From JAVBOP01 sp031550405 (GTDB lineage: Bacteria > Bacteroidota > Ignavibacteria > Kapaibacteriales > UBA2268), in contig JAVBOP010000034.1 in assembly GCA_031550405.1 (NCBI GenBank), positions 1 through 41,948 of the forward strand: a DNA stretch of 41,948 bases, given 5' to 3'. The translations under genes were made by a program, and so were the position numbers. The notes beneath the pieces are model-generated. The model saw nothing but the letters and a program-made list of their open reading frames with translations. It searched no databases and was not told the origin of the DNA. Each line of letters begins with the position of its first letter. Positions within the stretch are counted from its first letter, which is position 1. Shown piece after piece: positions 6,437-15,929 of this stretch.

Positions 6437-9220
6437 CTATTTCAAATTAGCAAGATTCTCTTTATTCTTCTTCAAACTCTCCTGCATTGAAGCGAGTTTT
6501 TCACGTTCGTTTTGAACAACTTCCGGCGCTGCATTATTAACAAATTTTTCATTATTCAACTTGTTTTCGCAACCACGAATATTGCCCTCAAGCCTCGCAA
6601 TTTCCTTCTCCAAACGCTGCCTTTCCTTCTCAACATCAATGCTTCCAGCGATAACAAGATGCACTTCTATTTCGCGAAATACTGTCGAAGCAACGCCTTC
6701 GGGCTTTTCTGCATTTATCTTTACTTCCAATGTGTCAAGTTTACATAAAGTCTTGATTATTTCCGCCAAATTTGCAAATAAAATTAAACTTTCTTCATTT
6801 TTAACAGAAATAATTGCCGGCATTTTTTGGTTTGGTGCAATATTCATAGAGGCACGCAGCTTGCGTATTTCCTCAACAATAGCTTGAACTAACTCGAACT
6901 GTTCCTCAATTTTCGGATTGATTTCAGCTTTGTTCGGCTTTGGAAAATCAGTGGATAAAATGCTTATATTTTCATCACGATCTTTAACTAAATGATACAG
7001 TTCTTCCGTAATAAACGGCATAATTGGATGCAGAATTATTAATATTTGTTCATAAATTTCGCTGACAAATTGCATATAGTTTGCATGTTCTTCATCATTT
7101 TTGCCAGCAAGCTGTACTTTCATAATTTCAACATACCAATCGCAGAAATCACGCCAAATGAAGCTATATAACAATTTAGCATATTCCGTAACTTTATAAT
7201 TATCAAGTGCTTCGTTGATTTTCTCAACCGTAGAATTGAAACGCGACAATATCCATTTATCGGCAATGCTAAGCTCATTAATATCTAATTTTTTGGTCGG
7301 CTTCATGGTCGCGGCTTCGAGCTTCATTTGCAAAAAACGTCCCGAATTCCACACTTTATTCGCAAAATTTCTACCTATTTCCATCGATGCAATATCCTGA
7401 TGCTCAACATCGACATCCATACGCACATCCTGCCCGAGCGGTGCAATATAAAGCATTGTGAAACGCACGGCATCAGCACCATATTTAGCAATAATATTCA
7501 GCGGATCGGGCGAATTACCGAGCGATTTCGACAGCTTGCGACCTTGTCCATCACGAATTATGCTTGTAAAATAAACATTTTTAAATGGTACTCTACTTTT
7601 TGTATCAAATTTTTTGGTAGCAATAATCATTCTCGCAACCCAGAAAAATATGATTTCCGGTGCAGTAACAAGCAAATCGGTAGGAAGAAATTTGTGCAGC
7701 GAATTATTCCCCTTCTCTGAAGGGGTGGCAGACGTAGTCTGACGGGGTAGTTTATTGTTATTCATACAACACCCCGTCCCTTCGGGACACCCCTCTACAA
7801 GAGGGGAATTTCCTTCCCAACCCATAGTAGTCAAAGGCCACAACCACGACGAAAACCAAGTATCAAGTGAATCAGGATCTTGCGTAAGCGGCTTATTATG
7901 AATAAGATTTAATTTTTCTCGTGCTTCATCTTCATTTTTTGCGGCTGTACATCTGCCATCTTCGGTATAATAAACAGGAATGCGGTGTCCCCACCATAAT
8001 TGCCGAGAAATACACCAATCGCGAATGCCCGTCATCCAATGCTCATAAGTCTTAACCCAGTGATTTGGATAAAATTTTATTTCCCCATTAAGCACAACCT
8101 CTAATGCTTCCTTAACAAGCGGCTGCATTTTCACGAACCATTGGTCGCTGAGATATGGTTCTACTGGTTCACCACCACGTTGCGAAAAACCAACATTATG
8201 AGTATAATCTTCTATTTTTTCAATTAAATTCTTAGCCTTCAATTGTTCCAATACTGCCTTTCTTGCGTCGAATCTGTCCATTCCGTTAAATTCGCCAGCA
8301 AGTTCGTTCATCGTGCCATCTGGGTTAATTGTATTAATTATTTCAAGGTTATGACGCTCGCCAACAAGAAAATCATTAGGATCATGAGCAGGTGTAATTT
8401 TCACGCAGCCAGTGCCAAAAGTCGGGTCAGCATAATCATCGCCAACGATTGCAATATATCTATCTGTCAAAGGCACTCTAACTTTCTGTCCTATCATAGA
8501 CTTATAGCGTTCATCATTTGGATTCACAGCAACAGCAGTATCGCCGAAAATCGTTTCAGGGCGTACGGTTGCAACATTCAGATAATTTTTTCCATCTTCA
8601 AAATAATATCGCATAGTATATAAATATTCTTTCACTTCGCGAAATTCTACTTCCTCATCAGAAAGTGCAGTTTGAGCAAGTGGCGACCAATTAATAATGC
8701 GTTTGCCCTTATAAATCAAGCCCTCATCAAATAATTGAATGAAAACATCTTGCACAGCATTTGAAGCAGATTCATCCATTGTGAATAAAGTTTTATCCCA
8801 ATCGACAGCAACACCTAACTCCTTCATTTGCTGCAAGATAATGCCGCCATATTTTTCTTTCCATTCCCAAATTTTTTCTACAAATTTTTCGCGTCCTAAA
8901 TCATATCGGGAAATATTTTCCTTGCGTAGTTCGGCTTCAACTTTAGATTGCGTAGCAATTCCCGCATGATCTATGCCCGGAAACCAGCACACTTCATATC
9001 CTTGCATTTTTTTCGAGCGGATGTAAAGGTCTTGTAATGTTAGATTTAGCACATGTCCAAAGTGCAAAATGCCGGTTACATTCGGCGGCGGCATGAGTAT
9101 GCTGTAAGGTGGTTTTGTGGAATTGGTATCAGCGACGAACAATTTATTATCGAGCCATTTTTTATACCAGCTTTTTTCAGCTGTTTGCGGTTCAAAACTT
9201 TTAGGAAATTCTTTTGCCAT
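6437..9220 (-). CDS. valS: Valyl-tRNA synthetase with an in-frame repeat insertion
   Basis: 927 residues, a class I aminoacyl-tRNA synthetase that charges tRNA-Val. The HIGH-type motif is HFGH (53-56) in PPPNVTGILHFGH. The CP1 editing region follows, then the KMSKS-type KLSKS near 561 (GRKLSKSLGN). A C-terminal coiled-coil arm is visible (VEKERQRLEKEIARLEGNI, last ~65 residues). Residues about 471-505 (from NSPLVEGCPEG to TPSEKGN) do not belong to the family. They are the translation of a palindromic repeat at 7706-7809 that keeps the frame. Family proteins run directly from GWEG to a segment like NSLHKFLPTDLLVTAPEIIF. All catalytic motifs are otherwise intact. It is transcribed alone, with a hairpin terminator downstream. 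Confidence 0.97.
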   Translation of the reverse strand: MAKEFPKSFEPQTAEKSWYKKWLDNKLFVADTNSTKPPYSILMPPPNVTGILHFGHVLNLTLQDLYIRSKKMQGYEVCWFPGIDHAGIATQSKVEAELRKENISRYDLGREKFVEKIWEWKEKYGGIILQQMKELGVAVDWDKTLFTMDESASNAVQDVFIQLFDEGLIYKGKRIINWSPLAQTALSDEEVEFREVKEYLYTMRYYFEDGKNYLNVATVRPETIFGDTAVAVNPNDERYKSMIGQKVRVPLTDRYIAIVGDDYADPTFGTGCVKITPAHDPNDFLVGERHNLEIINTINPDGTMNELAGEFNGMDRFDARKAVLEQLKAKNLIEKIEDYTHNVGFSQRGGEPVEPYLSDQWFVKMQPLVKEALEVVLNGEIKFYPNHWVKTYEHWMTGIRDWCISRQLWWGHRIPVYYTEDGRCTAAKNEDEAREKLNLIHNKPLTQDPDSLDTWFSSWLWPLTTMGWEGNSPLVEGCPEGTGCCMNNNKLPRQTTSATPSEKGNNSLHKFLPTDLLVTAPEIIFFWVARMIIATKKFDTKSRVPFKNVYFTSIIRDGQGRKLSKSLGNSPDPLNIIAKYGADAVRFTMLYIAPLGQDVRMDVDVEHQDIASMEIGRNFANKVWNSGRFLQMKLEAATMKPTKKLDINELSIADKWILSRFNSTVEKINEALDNYKVTEYAKLLYSFIWRDFCDWYVEIMKVQLAGKNDEEHANYMQFVSEIYEQILIILHPIMPFITEELYHLVKDRDENISILSTDFPKPNKAEINPKIEEQFELVQAIVEEIRKLRASMNIAPNQKMPAIISVKNEESLILFANLAEIIKTLCKLDTLEVKINAEKPEGVASTVFREIEVHLVIAGSIDVEKERQRLEKEIARLEGNIRGCENKLNNEKFVNNAAPEVVQNEREKLASMQESLKKNKENLANLK
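7706..7809. repeat. Palindromic repeat element inserted in valS
   Basis: About 104 bp bounded by ATTCCCC (7706-7712) and GGGGAAT (7803-7809), which are inverted copies. It contains four short hairpins: CCCCTTC/GAAGGGG, CAGAC/GTCTG, GTCCC/GGGAC and CCCCTCT/AGAGGGG. From memory it resembles a dispersed intergenic repeat of Bacteroidota genomes. Here it is read through in frame, adding a Pro/Gly/Cys-rich peptide to ValRS. With flanking bases the insertion is 105 bp, divisible by three. Confidence 0.8.
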
Positions 9221-9641
9221 GTTATTCCGGATTTTAATAAAAGTGTAATATACAAATATTCTTTAAAATATTGGATAAGTACTGCTTAAGGATGCAGGTT
9301 AGCAAGCCCATATTTTTTATGAAAAAAAGTGCAAAAAATACTGATGTATATCGCTCAATAAGGTTTTGTGAACCCCTGATACATTTTTTATATTTGTAAT
9401 TATATTATAAATATGAGAGTTAATCATCGCCACAAATTTTATGAATATTTTTTCATAAAACAGGATAGCATAGCTTATTCCGCCTGAAAAACATATAAAA
9501 ACCAGAGCAGAAACATTCAGCATGGAAGGCTATAACATCAGAAATAAAAAACGCAGGCAGATACTTATTTTCGAAATGCCATATTTTTATATTTTTTTTG
9601 TATATTAGAATTAATCAATTAGTTAATTAATAGATGTGATT
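9221..9641. other. Divergent intergenic spacer valS / sensor kinase
   Basis: About 420 bases without a credible gene. It holds a near-perfect 20-bp palindrome (9439-9458) and a 19-nt stretch at 9522-9540 that recurs with one mismatch at 37787-37805. Promoters for valS and the kinase must lie here, but none is convincing by eye. Confidence 0.55.
9439..9458. repeat. 20-bp AT palindrome copy
   Basis: TTATGAAT-ATTT-TTTCATAA, inverted arms extending to 9437-9460 with one mismatch pair. Confidence 0.88.
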
Positions 9642-11726
9642 ATGAAATATAATTTTTTCTATGTAATAATTGCTACATTTTTTGCTGCGTTTAATGCTTC
9701 TGGGCAAGTCAATTATCAATATTTTGATGCTGAAGCTGTTAAATTATTGCCGGATTCTTTGGCAACTCCACTAAATATTTATCACAATGACATCGATAAG
9801 TTCAATAAAATATTTATATTAGCTCAAAAACAAATATTTTCAAATGATAAAAATTCTTTAATATATGCCAGAATAATGCTTTCGGAAGCGTTGTGGATTG
9901 CGGAAAATATAGGATATGTTGAAGGAAAAATTAATACTTACAACGCTTTGTCGGTTGTTTATGGAAAAATGAAAGACAATAGAAACGCCATTATATCATC
10001 TATCAAAGAGAAGGAGCTGAAGCATGAAAAGCGGCTTTACAAGGCTTTGAGCATTCCGTATTTGAATTTGGGCATTTCATTTTACAGGCAATTGAATTTA
10101 AAATGTGCGATGCGATATTTGGATACGGCTATTTATTATGCAGAAAATTATGATACAAACCGCTTGCCGATTGTTTACAGCATCAAATTATTGATATATC
10201 AGACATATTATTATAATCAAAATTTGGCTGGATATATGAATTTTAAATTTACAGATAGAATTTTGGAGGAAATAGGTTTTTTATTAAAAAAAATTCATAA
10301 AACTAACAACAAAAGCCAGAACAATATGGAATATGACTGGTATGTAATGCCAATTTCTCCAAGGATCTTAGAGGCGTATTATTCGGGCAATATTGTATTG
10401 AATCTGCAATTAAAAAATTGGGATTCTGCAAAGATATTTCTTGATTCGCTGGCAATACTGTACCAAATGAATGATAGTTTCAAAAATCAGCAAAATTATG
10501 AGCGAATTGATTTTTACTATGCCAATTACTATTTTGAAAGAGGCGATGTCAATAAATCCAAAGAATATATCAAAAAATATATTCCATCTATAGAGAATAT
10601 TAACCAGCAAACGAGTACGCCTTTTGTTGAGCTCTATTATAAAATCTTGAAAAATGAAAAAAAATTCATAAAAGCTAATGTCGTTTTAAATAAATTGCTG
10701 GAAAAGAATTTGCATGAATACTACGATTTTTGGTCAAATGACCACAATAACAGCTTTCTTGATAATTATTCATTCGATTTGCTCACGAAAAAAATAGAAT
10801 TGAAAATAGAAGAAAAGCAGGCTGTTTCCAAAATAGAAGTTGCTTTATTATCTGGCGGTTTGATTATTTTGATGCTCATAATTGTACTGATTTACAGGAA
10901 TTACCGCAACAAGCGGCTTTCTGAAGGCGAACTTATAAAAAAGAATCATGAAATTACGGAACGAAACAACCAAATCAATATTATGAACCAACAGCTGCTT
11001 GACCTAAATCAACAGTTAATTCAAGCTAATCATACGAAAAATTTGCTAATTAGCGTTATTGCTCATGACTTGAAAAATCCAATGACGGCTATCAGAATTG
11101 GCTTGCAAGTGCTTACAAACTATTCTAATAAATTGACAGAAAAAAAGCGCAACCTTTTGACCGAAAGTATTGATTTAGCTTCAGAGCGTTTCCAGGTTCT
11201 CTTGCTGGATCTGCTGAATTGGTCGAAAATCCATTTCGCTACGTCTGAAATTCAAGTTGAAGAATTTAAGCTTCAGCCAATTATCGACAAGGCATTTCAG
11301 CTATGGGAAAGAAACGCTATTTATAAGAAAATAAAATTTTGTTCAAACATTCCGACCGATTTTGTCATGGCAGGCGATGATATCATGGTTGCCTCTATAA
11401 TTCGGAACACTTTAAACAATGCAATTAAGTATTCAAATTTCAATGGAACAATTGAAATAACGCATGATTTTATCATTAAAAACGACAATAAATATTTATG
11501 TATCTCTATATCTGACAATGGTATAGGAATGTCGCAAGAAACAATTGATAACATTTTATTCACAAATATCATGAAGTCATCCGACGGAACAATAAAAGAG
11601 CATGGCACAGGCGTTGGCTTAATTTTATGCAAAGACTTTATTAAACTCCACAATGGATTTTTGGAAATAGAAAGCGAGCAAGGCAAAGGTACAAAATTTT
11701 CCTACTACTTCCCTAAAAACATGTAA
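9642..11726 (+). CDS. TPR-containing transmembrane sensor histidine kinase
   Basis: About 694 residues. A GTG six bases upstream could also start it, but ATG 9642 begins directly with the signal peptide (MKYNFFYVIIATFFAAFNASG). The periplasmic region (about 25-400) is helical and TPR-like, typical of Bacteroidota sensor kinases. One membrane helix lies near 405-428 (LLSGGLIILMLIIVLIY). A coiled coil and a HisKA domain with H in SVIAHDLKNPMTAIR follow, then an ATPase domain with N in RNTLNNAIKYS, SDNGIGM and GTGVGLILC. No response regulator is adjacent, so it is an orphan whose target is elsewhere. Two palindrome-like stretches (10281-10300, 10652-10671) lie in the coding region. Confidence 0.9.
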   Translation: MKYNFFYVIIATFFAAFNASGQVNYQYFDAEAVKLLPDSLATPLNIYHNDIDKFNKIFILAQKQIFSNDKNSLIYARIMLSEALWIAENIGYVEGKINTYNALSVVYGKMKDNRNAIISSIKEKELKHEKRLYKALSIPYLNLGISFYRQLNLKCAMRYLDTAIYYAENYDTNRLPIVYSIKLLIYQTYYYNQNLAGYMNFKFTDRILEEIGFLLKKIHKTNNKSQNNMEYDWYVMPISPRILEAYYSGNIVLNLQLKNWDSAKIFLDSLAILYQMNDSFKNQQNYERIDFYYANYYFERGDVNKSKEYIKKYIPSIENINQQTSTPFVELYYKILKNEKKFIKANVVLNKLLEKNLHEYYDFWSNDHNNSFLDNYSFDLLTKKIELKIEEKQAVSKIEVALLSGGLIILMLIIVLIYRNYRNKRLSEGELIKKNHEITERNNQINIMNQQLLDLNQQLIQANHTKNLLISVIAHDLKNPMTAIRIGLQVLTNYSNKLTEKKRNLLTESIDLASERFQVLLLDLLNWSKIHFATSEIQVEEFKLQPIIDKAFQLWERNAIYKKIKFCSNIPTDFVMAGDDIMVASIIRNTLNNAIKYSNFNGTIEITHDFIIKNDNKYLCISISDNGIGMSQETIDNILFTNIMKSSDGTIKEHGTGVGLILCKDFIKLHNGFLEIESEQGKGTKFSYYFPKNM
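10281..10300. repeat. 20-bp palindrome-like stretch inside the sensor kinase gene
   Basis: TTATTAAA-AAAA-ATTCATAA. It fits the family spacing exactly and is read in frame as KKIHK. It may be coincidental in this A-rich gene. Confidence 0.45.
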
Positions 11727-11754
11727 GTATATGGAGAGATATTTGCATTTCACC

Positions 11755-13164
11755 TCATTTCCTGATAAGCTCCGTAATTACTTCGATGTGATATGTGTGA
11801 GGAAACATATCAACTGGGCGTACATCGTATATATCATATTTTGCAGATAGTTCCGATAAATCACGAGCTTGCGTTGCAGGATTACAGCTGACATATATGA
11901 TGCGCTCAGGCGTTATATTCAATAAATGTTTTATTAAATTATTGTGCATGCCGTTGCGCGGCGGATCGATTACCACAACATCAGGTGCAGGCAGGCTGTT
12001 CAATAGAGTGGGTATTGTCGAATTATGCAAATCAGCAGTAAAAAAATGCGCATTGTTGATGTCGTTATTGGCTGCATTCTTTTTAGCATCATGAATGGAC
12101 ATTTCAGATAATTCTATGCCATATATAGAGTTACACCCTTTAGACATAGGCAGCGTTATAGATCCAGTACCGCAATACAAGTCCCAGACGGTGCTGCTTT
12201 TTTCCACTTTGGCGGTATCGATAATGAGCTGCACAAAGCTGTCCAATTGATACGAATTGGTCTGAAAAAAAGAAAATGGCGATATTTGATAATCAATTCC
12301 AAGTATATTTTCCGTAATATTGGGCTTGCCCGTAATGGAAATAATTTCGCCAGTATTAACCGAATTTTGTGTGTTCTGGGCGTGAACTACAGAAACGAGC
12401 TTGGGATATATTTTGCATAATTCAGTATTGTACCAGTCAAGAAAAATTAATTTTTTTTCATTTTCGGGCGAAGTTGTAATCAATATACTCATATATTCGT
12501 CATTTTTTCGCGAATATCGTAGAGTTAATCCCTTTAAAAAACCGATATTTTTGTACGTATTAAAGCATGGCACATCAAGCTCTAATGCCTTTTCCCGTAT
12601 AGTACTTAAAATGTTATTCCAATCAGAATTCTGTATTTTGCAGCTCTGTATATCCAGCACCTTGTCATAGCGTCCGGGCACATGCAAACCAAGTGCAAAA
12701 TGCCGATTCATATCCTCGCCGCTCTCTATCTCGCCAGTTGTCAGCCAGCGGGCATTCGAAAAAGAAAAGTCCATCTTATTGCGATATTCCAACGTTTTCT
12801 GTGCAGGCATTGTGTTATGAAAATTCATGGCTTTAACCTTTCCAATTCGCTGGTAGGCATCAATTACATGAGTTTTTTTCCATTCGAGCTGTTTTTCGTA
12901 AGTCAAGCATTGCCATGTACATCCGCCGCATGCACCAAAATATTGGCAGTACGGCTCAGTTCTATCATCTGATTTTTTGATGATTTTTTTTATGCTTGTT
13001 TCTATATAACCCTTATGTTTTTTGCGCACTTGCGCCATGACAACATCGCCAGGGATTCCGCTACGCACAAAATATACCTGCCCATTTTTACGGGCAATAG
13101 AAACGCCCTCAAAACCAAGCCCTTCCACCTCAAGTTCTATTAACTCTTCTGTCTTATTTTTCAT
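11755..13164 (-). CDS. rlmD: 23S rRNA (uracil-5-)-methyltransferase, RlmD/RumA type
   Basis: 469 residues from MKNKTEEL; an in-frame ATG five codons upstream is less likely. The N-terminal TRAM RNA-binding domain (about 5-62) is followed by the iron-sulfur cysteines C73, C79 and C82 (YCQYFGACGGC), with a later Cys in DIQSCKIQ. The methyltransferase domain has the SAM loop DLYCGTGSITLP and the IDPPRNG motif. The catalytic cysteine lies in YVSCNPATQARDL. Family enzymes methylate U1939 and/or U747 of 23S rRNA using SAM; which uridine is not decidable here. It lies 75 bp after the radical SAM gene on the same strand and may be co-transcribed with it. Confidence 0.9.
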   Translation of the reverse strand: MKNKTEELIELEVEGLGFEGVSIARKNGQVYFVRSGIPGDVVMAQVRKKHKGYIETSIKKIIKKSDDRTEPYCQYFGACGGCTWQCLTYEKQLEWKKTHVIDAYQRIGKVKAMNFHNTMPAQKTLEYRNKMDFSFSNARWLTTGEIESGEDMNRHFALGLHVPGRYDKVLDIQSCKIQNSDWNNILSTIREKALELDVPCFNTYKNIGFLKGLTLRYSRKNDEYMSILITTSPENEKKLIFLDWYNTELCKIYPKLVSVVHAQNTQNSVNTGEIISITGKPNITENILGIDYQISPFSFFQTNSYQLDSFVQLIIDTAKVEKSSTVWDLYCGTGSITLPMSKGCNSIYGIELSEMSIHDAKKNAANNDINNAHFFTADLHNSTIPTLLNSLPAPDVVVIDPPRNGMHNNLIKHLLNITPERIIYVSCNPATQARDLSELSAKYDIYDVRPVDMFPHTYHIEVITELIRK

Positions 13165-13238
13165 ACAGCAAATATACAAAAAAGCTGGTTATATGGAGGT
13201 ATTTGGCTGTCAATTATCTTTATTATTTATAGCCATTT

Positions 13239-14330
13239 TTATTTTATTGTCTTGCGGTTGCTGCACAGCAAATTGTATGAATTGATGCAAAATTTGCAAT
13301 GCTGCGGTATGTCGCCTTTGAGGTGGAATCTTCTAAATGCCTTATATTCCTTGGAATTATATATTTTTTCCACATTAGTTTTAAAAATATTTCCAAAGAT
13401 TAGGGGCGGAAGTTGTTGCGTTTTTCCAAAATATGAAAATGGAGTTGAAACAGCTAAGTAATCGCACGGACTGACATTTCCATCTACGTCAATATACAAC
13501 GCATTGCATTGATTGCAACCGATTGCCAGCGGCTTTGTAGTCGGGATTTGCGCAACTTGTTTGTTTTTTTTAATCCGAACTGCTAACTTTTCAAACAATT
13601 TTTCAACGTCCGGATTGCCTTCTTTTGCATACAAAACCTCATTTTCAAATTCAGGCAAAAATGGCATTAAATTGTTGATATGTATATTTCTTATGCCAAG
13701 CTCTTTGACAAAATCAGAATAATCAAGAAGCTCATGCTGATTGGATTTATGCAGAACAAAGACAAGCGAAATTTTGTCTTTTAAATTGGAATCTGCTAAT
13801 AACTTGATGTTTTTAATAATCTTATCGAAATCAGAACCTGTCTTAAACTTTTCCACCGTATCTTTAGTTGCTCCATCAAGCGAAATTGTTACCCCTGCAA
13901 TCGGTCTTTTTTCTAAATTTTCGATTATTTTTTCATCAATTATCATTGCATTTGAATGAATATAAAACTGCAAATTTGGATTTATTTCCAGCGCATAATC
14001 CATCATATTAAATATATGTTTATTCAATAGCGGCTCAAATGTCGAAAATTGCATAAACCGCGCATTTTTAATCATCCTTTTAATAGCATTCGCGGTCGCT
14101 TTAAACTCGTTTATGTCAAGCAGTCGAATTTTGCCGTTGGGAATAATATCGCCGTAATAATTGATAAAACAATGCTCACACTTTAAATTGCATGCCGCTG
14201 TCGTTTGTATTAAGATATTCGACGGCGTTGAAAATATCTTGCGCTTCAAGCCGAAACGTATTCGCGTCGGCAGTTCTGATATCGGAATGCGGCTTATTTT
14301 TTTAATTGTATTAATTAACAGTAAAGGCAT
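13239..14330 (-). CDS. Radical SAM/SPASM-domain protein
   Basis: 363 residues. The radical SAM cluster motif is CNLKCEHC (Cx3Cx2C) near residue 48, followed by a TIM-barrel with ITISLDGAT-type strands (VTISLDGATKDTVEKF). The C-terminal third carries further cysteines in CNQCNALYIDVDGNVSPCDYL and CKFC...LC. This is a SPASM/Twitch-type auxiliary cluster domain. Relatives include peptide-maturation and haem-modifying enzymes. No precursor peptide or partner gene is evident nearby, so the substrate is unknown. The gene is transcribed towards rlmD. Confidence 0.85.
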   Translation of the reverse strand: MPLLLINTIKKISRIPISELPTRIRFGLKRKIFSTPSNILIQTTAACNLKCEHCFINYYGDIIPNGKIRLLDINEFKATANAIKRMIKNARFMQFSTFEPLLNKHIFNMMDYALEINPNLQFYIHSNAMIIDEKIIENLEKRPIAGVTISLDGATKDTVEKFKTGSDFDKIIKNIKLLADSNLKDKISLVFVLHKSNQHELLDYSDFVKELGIRNIHINNLMPFLPEFENEVLYAKEGNPDVEKLFEKLAVRIKKNKQVAQIPTTKPLAIGCNQCNALYIDVDGNVSPCDYLAVSTPFSYFGKTQQLPPLIFGNIFKTNVEKIYNSKEYKAFRRFHLKGDIPQHCKFCINSYNLLCSNRKTIK

Positions 14331-14655
14331 AAAATATTTTATAAATTAATTATTTTTAATATAATTATATAAAAATATAAAATTTATTCTCTTTATAATC
14401 AATAGACGGTTGCGAAGTTGAAATTATATTTTTTCACCTCATATAAAAATATTTTGTTTGCAAGATATTTCATAGCATACAAAAATATGAATTTTTTTAA
14501 GAATTGACCGAGATTTTTGTGGAAAAAAGGTTTATATCCATATCTGGTACACGCAAAAAAAACATGACAAGGCAAACATAAGCTCGCCCTGCCATGCAAA
14601 TTTATATCAAATGCACATTAAGCTCAAAACCTAACGCACGCGATGATTGCTATTA
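14331..14655. other. Intergenic spacer rSAM / flagellin
   Basis: About 325 AT-rich bases holding the flagellin terminator (14553-14596) and a degenerate palindrome-like stretch at 14485-14504. Nothing else was recognised. Confidence 0.6.
14553..14596 (-). terminator. Intrinsic terminator of the flagellin gene
   Basis: On the minus strand CATGGCAGGGC pairs with GCCTTGTCATG (11 bp with two G-U pairs) and is followed by a run of eight to nine T. Textbook rho-independent terminator about 60 bp after the flagellin stop. Confidence 0.85.
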
Positions 14656-15630
14656 TTATCTCAATAATTGCAAGAACTGTGATGGATTTTGATTAGCTTG
14701 TGCCAATGAAGTGAGAGATGCGCTTTGCAAGAACTGAGACTTAATTAAGCTCATTTGTTCTGTTGCAATGTCTGCATCTTCGATTCTTGAAATCGCAGCC
14801 TTGTAGTTTGTTATCTGGCTGTTCAATACCTCTGTTTGTGATTCCAATCTTACGTGAATACCACCGACATATGAAGCCACTTTATTGATATTGTTCAATG
14901 CCATAGATAAACTTTGAAGCGTAGTCTTAATGCCTGTACCAGCGGCGTCATCTTGTACTGCAAAGATACCTAAATTGCTATCATTAACATTTCCAAGATC
15001 AGACAAATTCAGACCTTTAACACCAGCAAAGTTTGCTGCACCAGTGCCGTCCGTTGCTTTTAAATCAAAAGCTTCACCTGCGTCACCTGTTAAATCAGCC
15101 TCAGCTACAAGTCCATCTTCACTTAAGTCAATCTCTATAGCTAACAAACTATTATCAGCTTTATAACCAGTAACCCAATCTCCAGTAAAACTACCATCTA
15201 ATAATGCTTTACCACCAAATACTGTAGAATCTGTGATAAATTGAATTTGCTCTGCTAAACGGAAACTTGCTTTTGCTAAAGCTACTTTTTCGTCTGTTCC
15301 CAAAGCTCCCGAAGAAGCCTGAGCAGCAGCATCTTTTATAGAAGTAACCAAAGTGTTGATTTGGTCTAATGCATCCATAGAAATAGATGTAACGTTTTTA
15401 GCATCGCCTGCGGACTGTAAAGCTGCTTTCAAAGCACCATTACGAGAACCAAGGGCACGCGATGTAATATAACCTGCCACATCATCTGCAGCTGAGTTAA
15501 TACGCTTTCCAGTAGAAAGACGCAATTGACGTAATGCGATATCTTGACTTGATGCATTTAATGCGTTATAAGCATTTTGTGCTGGGATATTTGTGCGAAT
15601 TCTTGAATCGCCACTAACTGCTGTTGCCAT
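14656..15630 (-). CDS. fliC: Flagellin
   Basis: 324 residues from MATAVSGDSRIRTN. This start is set by the strong GGAGGT five bases upstream; the frame stays open further upstream but that stretch is the leader. The conserved N-terminal D0/D1 helices (RTNIPAQNAYNALNASSQ; LSTGKRINSAADDVAGY) and C-terminal D1/D0 (RIEDADIATEQMSLIKSQFL, ending FLQLLR) are intact. The variable D2/D3 region between is short. Exported by the flagellar type III system to form the filament. It has its own sigma-28 promoter, a ~140-nt leader and an intrinsic terminator, so it is monocistronic. The symbol is generic; paralogues may exist. Confidence 0.95.
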   Translation of the reverse strand: MATAVSGDSRIRTNIPAQNAYNALNASSQDIALRQLRLSTGKRINSAADDVAGYITSRALGSRNGALKAALQSAGDAKNVTSISMDALDQINTLVTSIKDAAAQASSGALGTDEKVALAKASFRLAEQIQFITDSTVFGGKALLDGSFTGDWVTGYKADNSLLAIEIDLSEDGLVAEADLTGDAGEAFDLKATDGTGAANFAGVKGLNLSDLGNVNDSNLGIFAVQDDAAGTGIKTTLQSLSMALNNINKVASYVGGIHVRLESQTEVLNSQITNYKAAISRIEDADIATEQMSLIKSQFLQSASLTSLAQANQNPSQFLQLLR

Positions 15631-15778
15631 AAAAACCTCCGTGTTTTTACTAAACTTTTGTTTAATATAAATTAATTTGTTATTACGGGGCTTCCTGCCA
15701 ATATTGTAAGTCCTAAAGAGGAAAAAAGAGAGGAGCAGAAAACATCCTCTGTTTATAGCTGCCTTCCCTTTCACAATA

Positions 15779-15805
15779 TTATCGTTCTTTTTTTCTGGAA
15801 CTTTA
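15779..15805 (-). promoter_or_regulatory. Sigma-28 (FliA) promoter of the flagellin gene
   Basis: On the minus strand TAAAGTTC (-35), 11 bases, then AACGATAA (-10). The consensus is TAAAGTTT-N11-GCCGATAA, so elements and spacing match closely. The start site would be near 15772, giving a leader of about 140 nt before the flagellin ATG. Confidence 0.8.
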
Positions 15806-15929
15806 ATGTTCTTCAAAAAAATATTTTTACGATGTAGATTGTGTAATACTTATAGACGATTTTTCTTTTCTTCTTATTGTATTTTGAGTGGATTTTTTGT
15901 TTCTCAACCACCGCCGCTCCATAATATTT

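Noticed and set aside
14485..14504. Extra copy of the 20-bp palindrome near the flagellin terminator
   Set aside because: ATATGAAT is present but the right half fits only with altered spacing, so it was not counted as a firm copy.
14656..15816. Longer flagellin start with 62 extra residues
   Set aside because: The added residues lie in the leader between the sigma-28 promoter and the GGAGGT site. MATAVSGDSRIRTN is the usual flagellin start.
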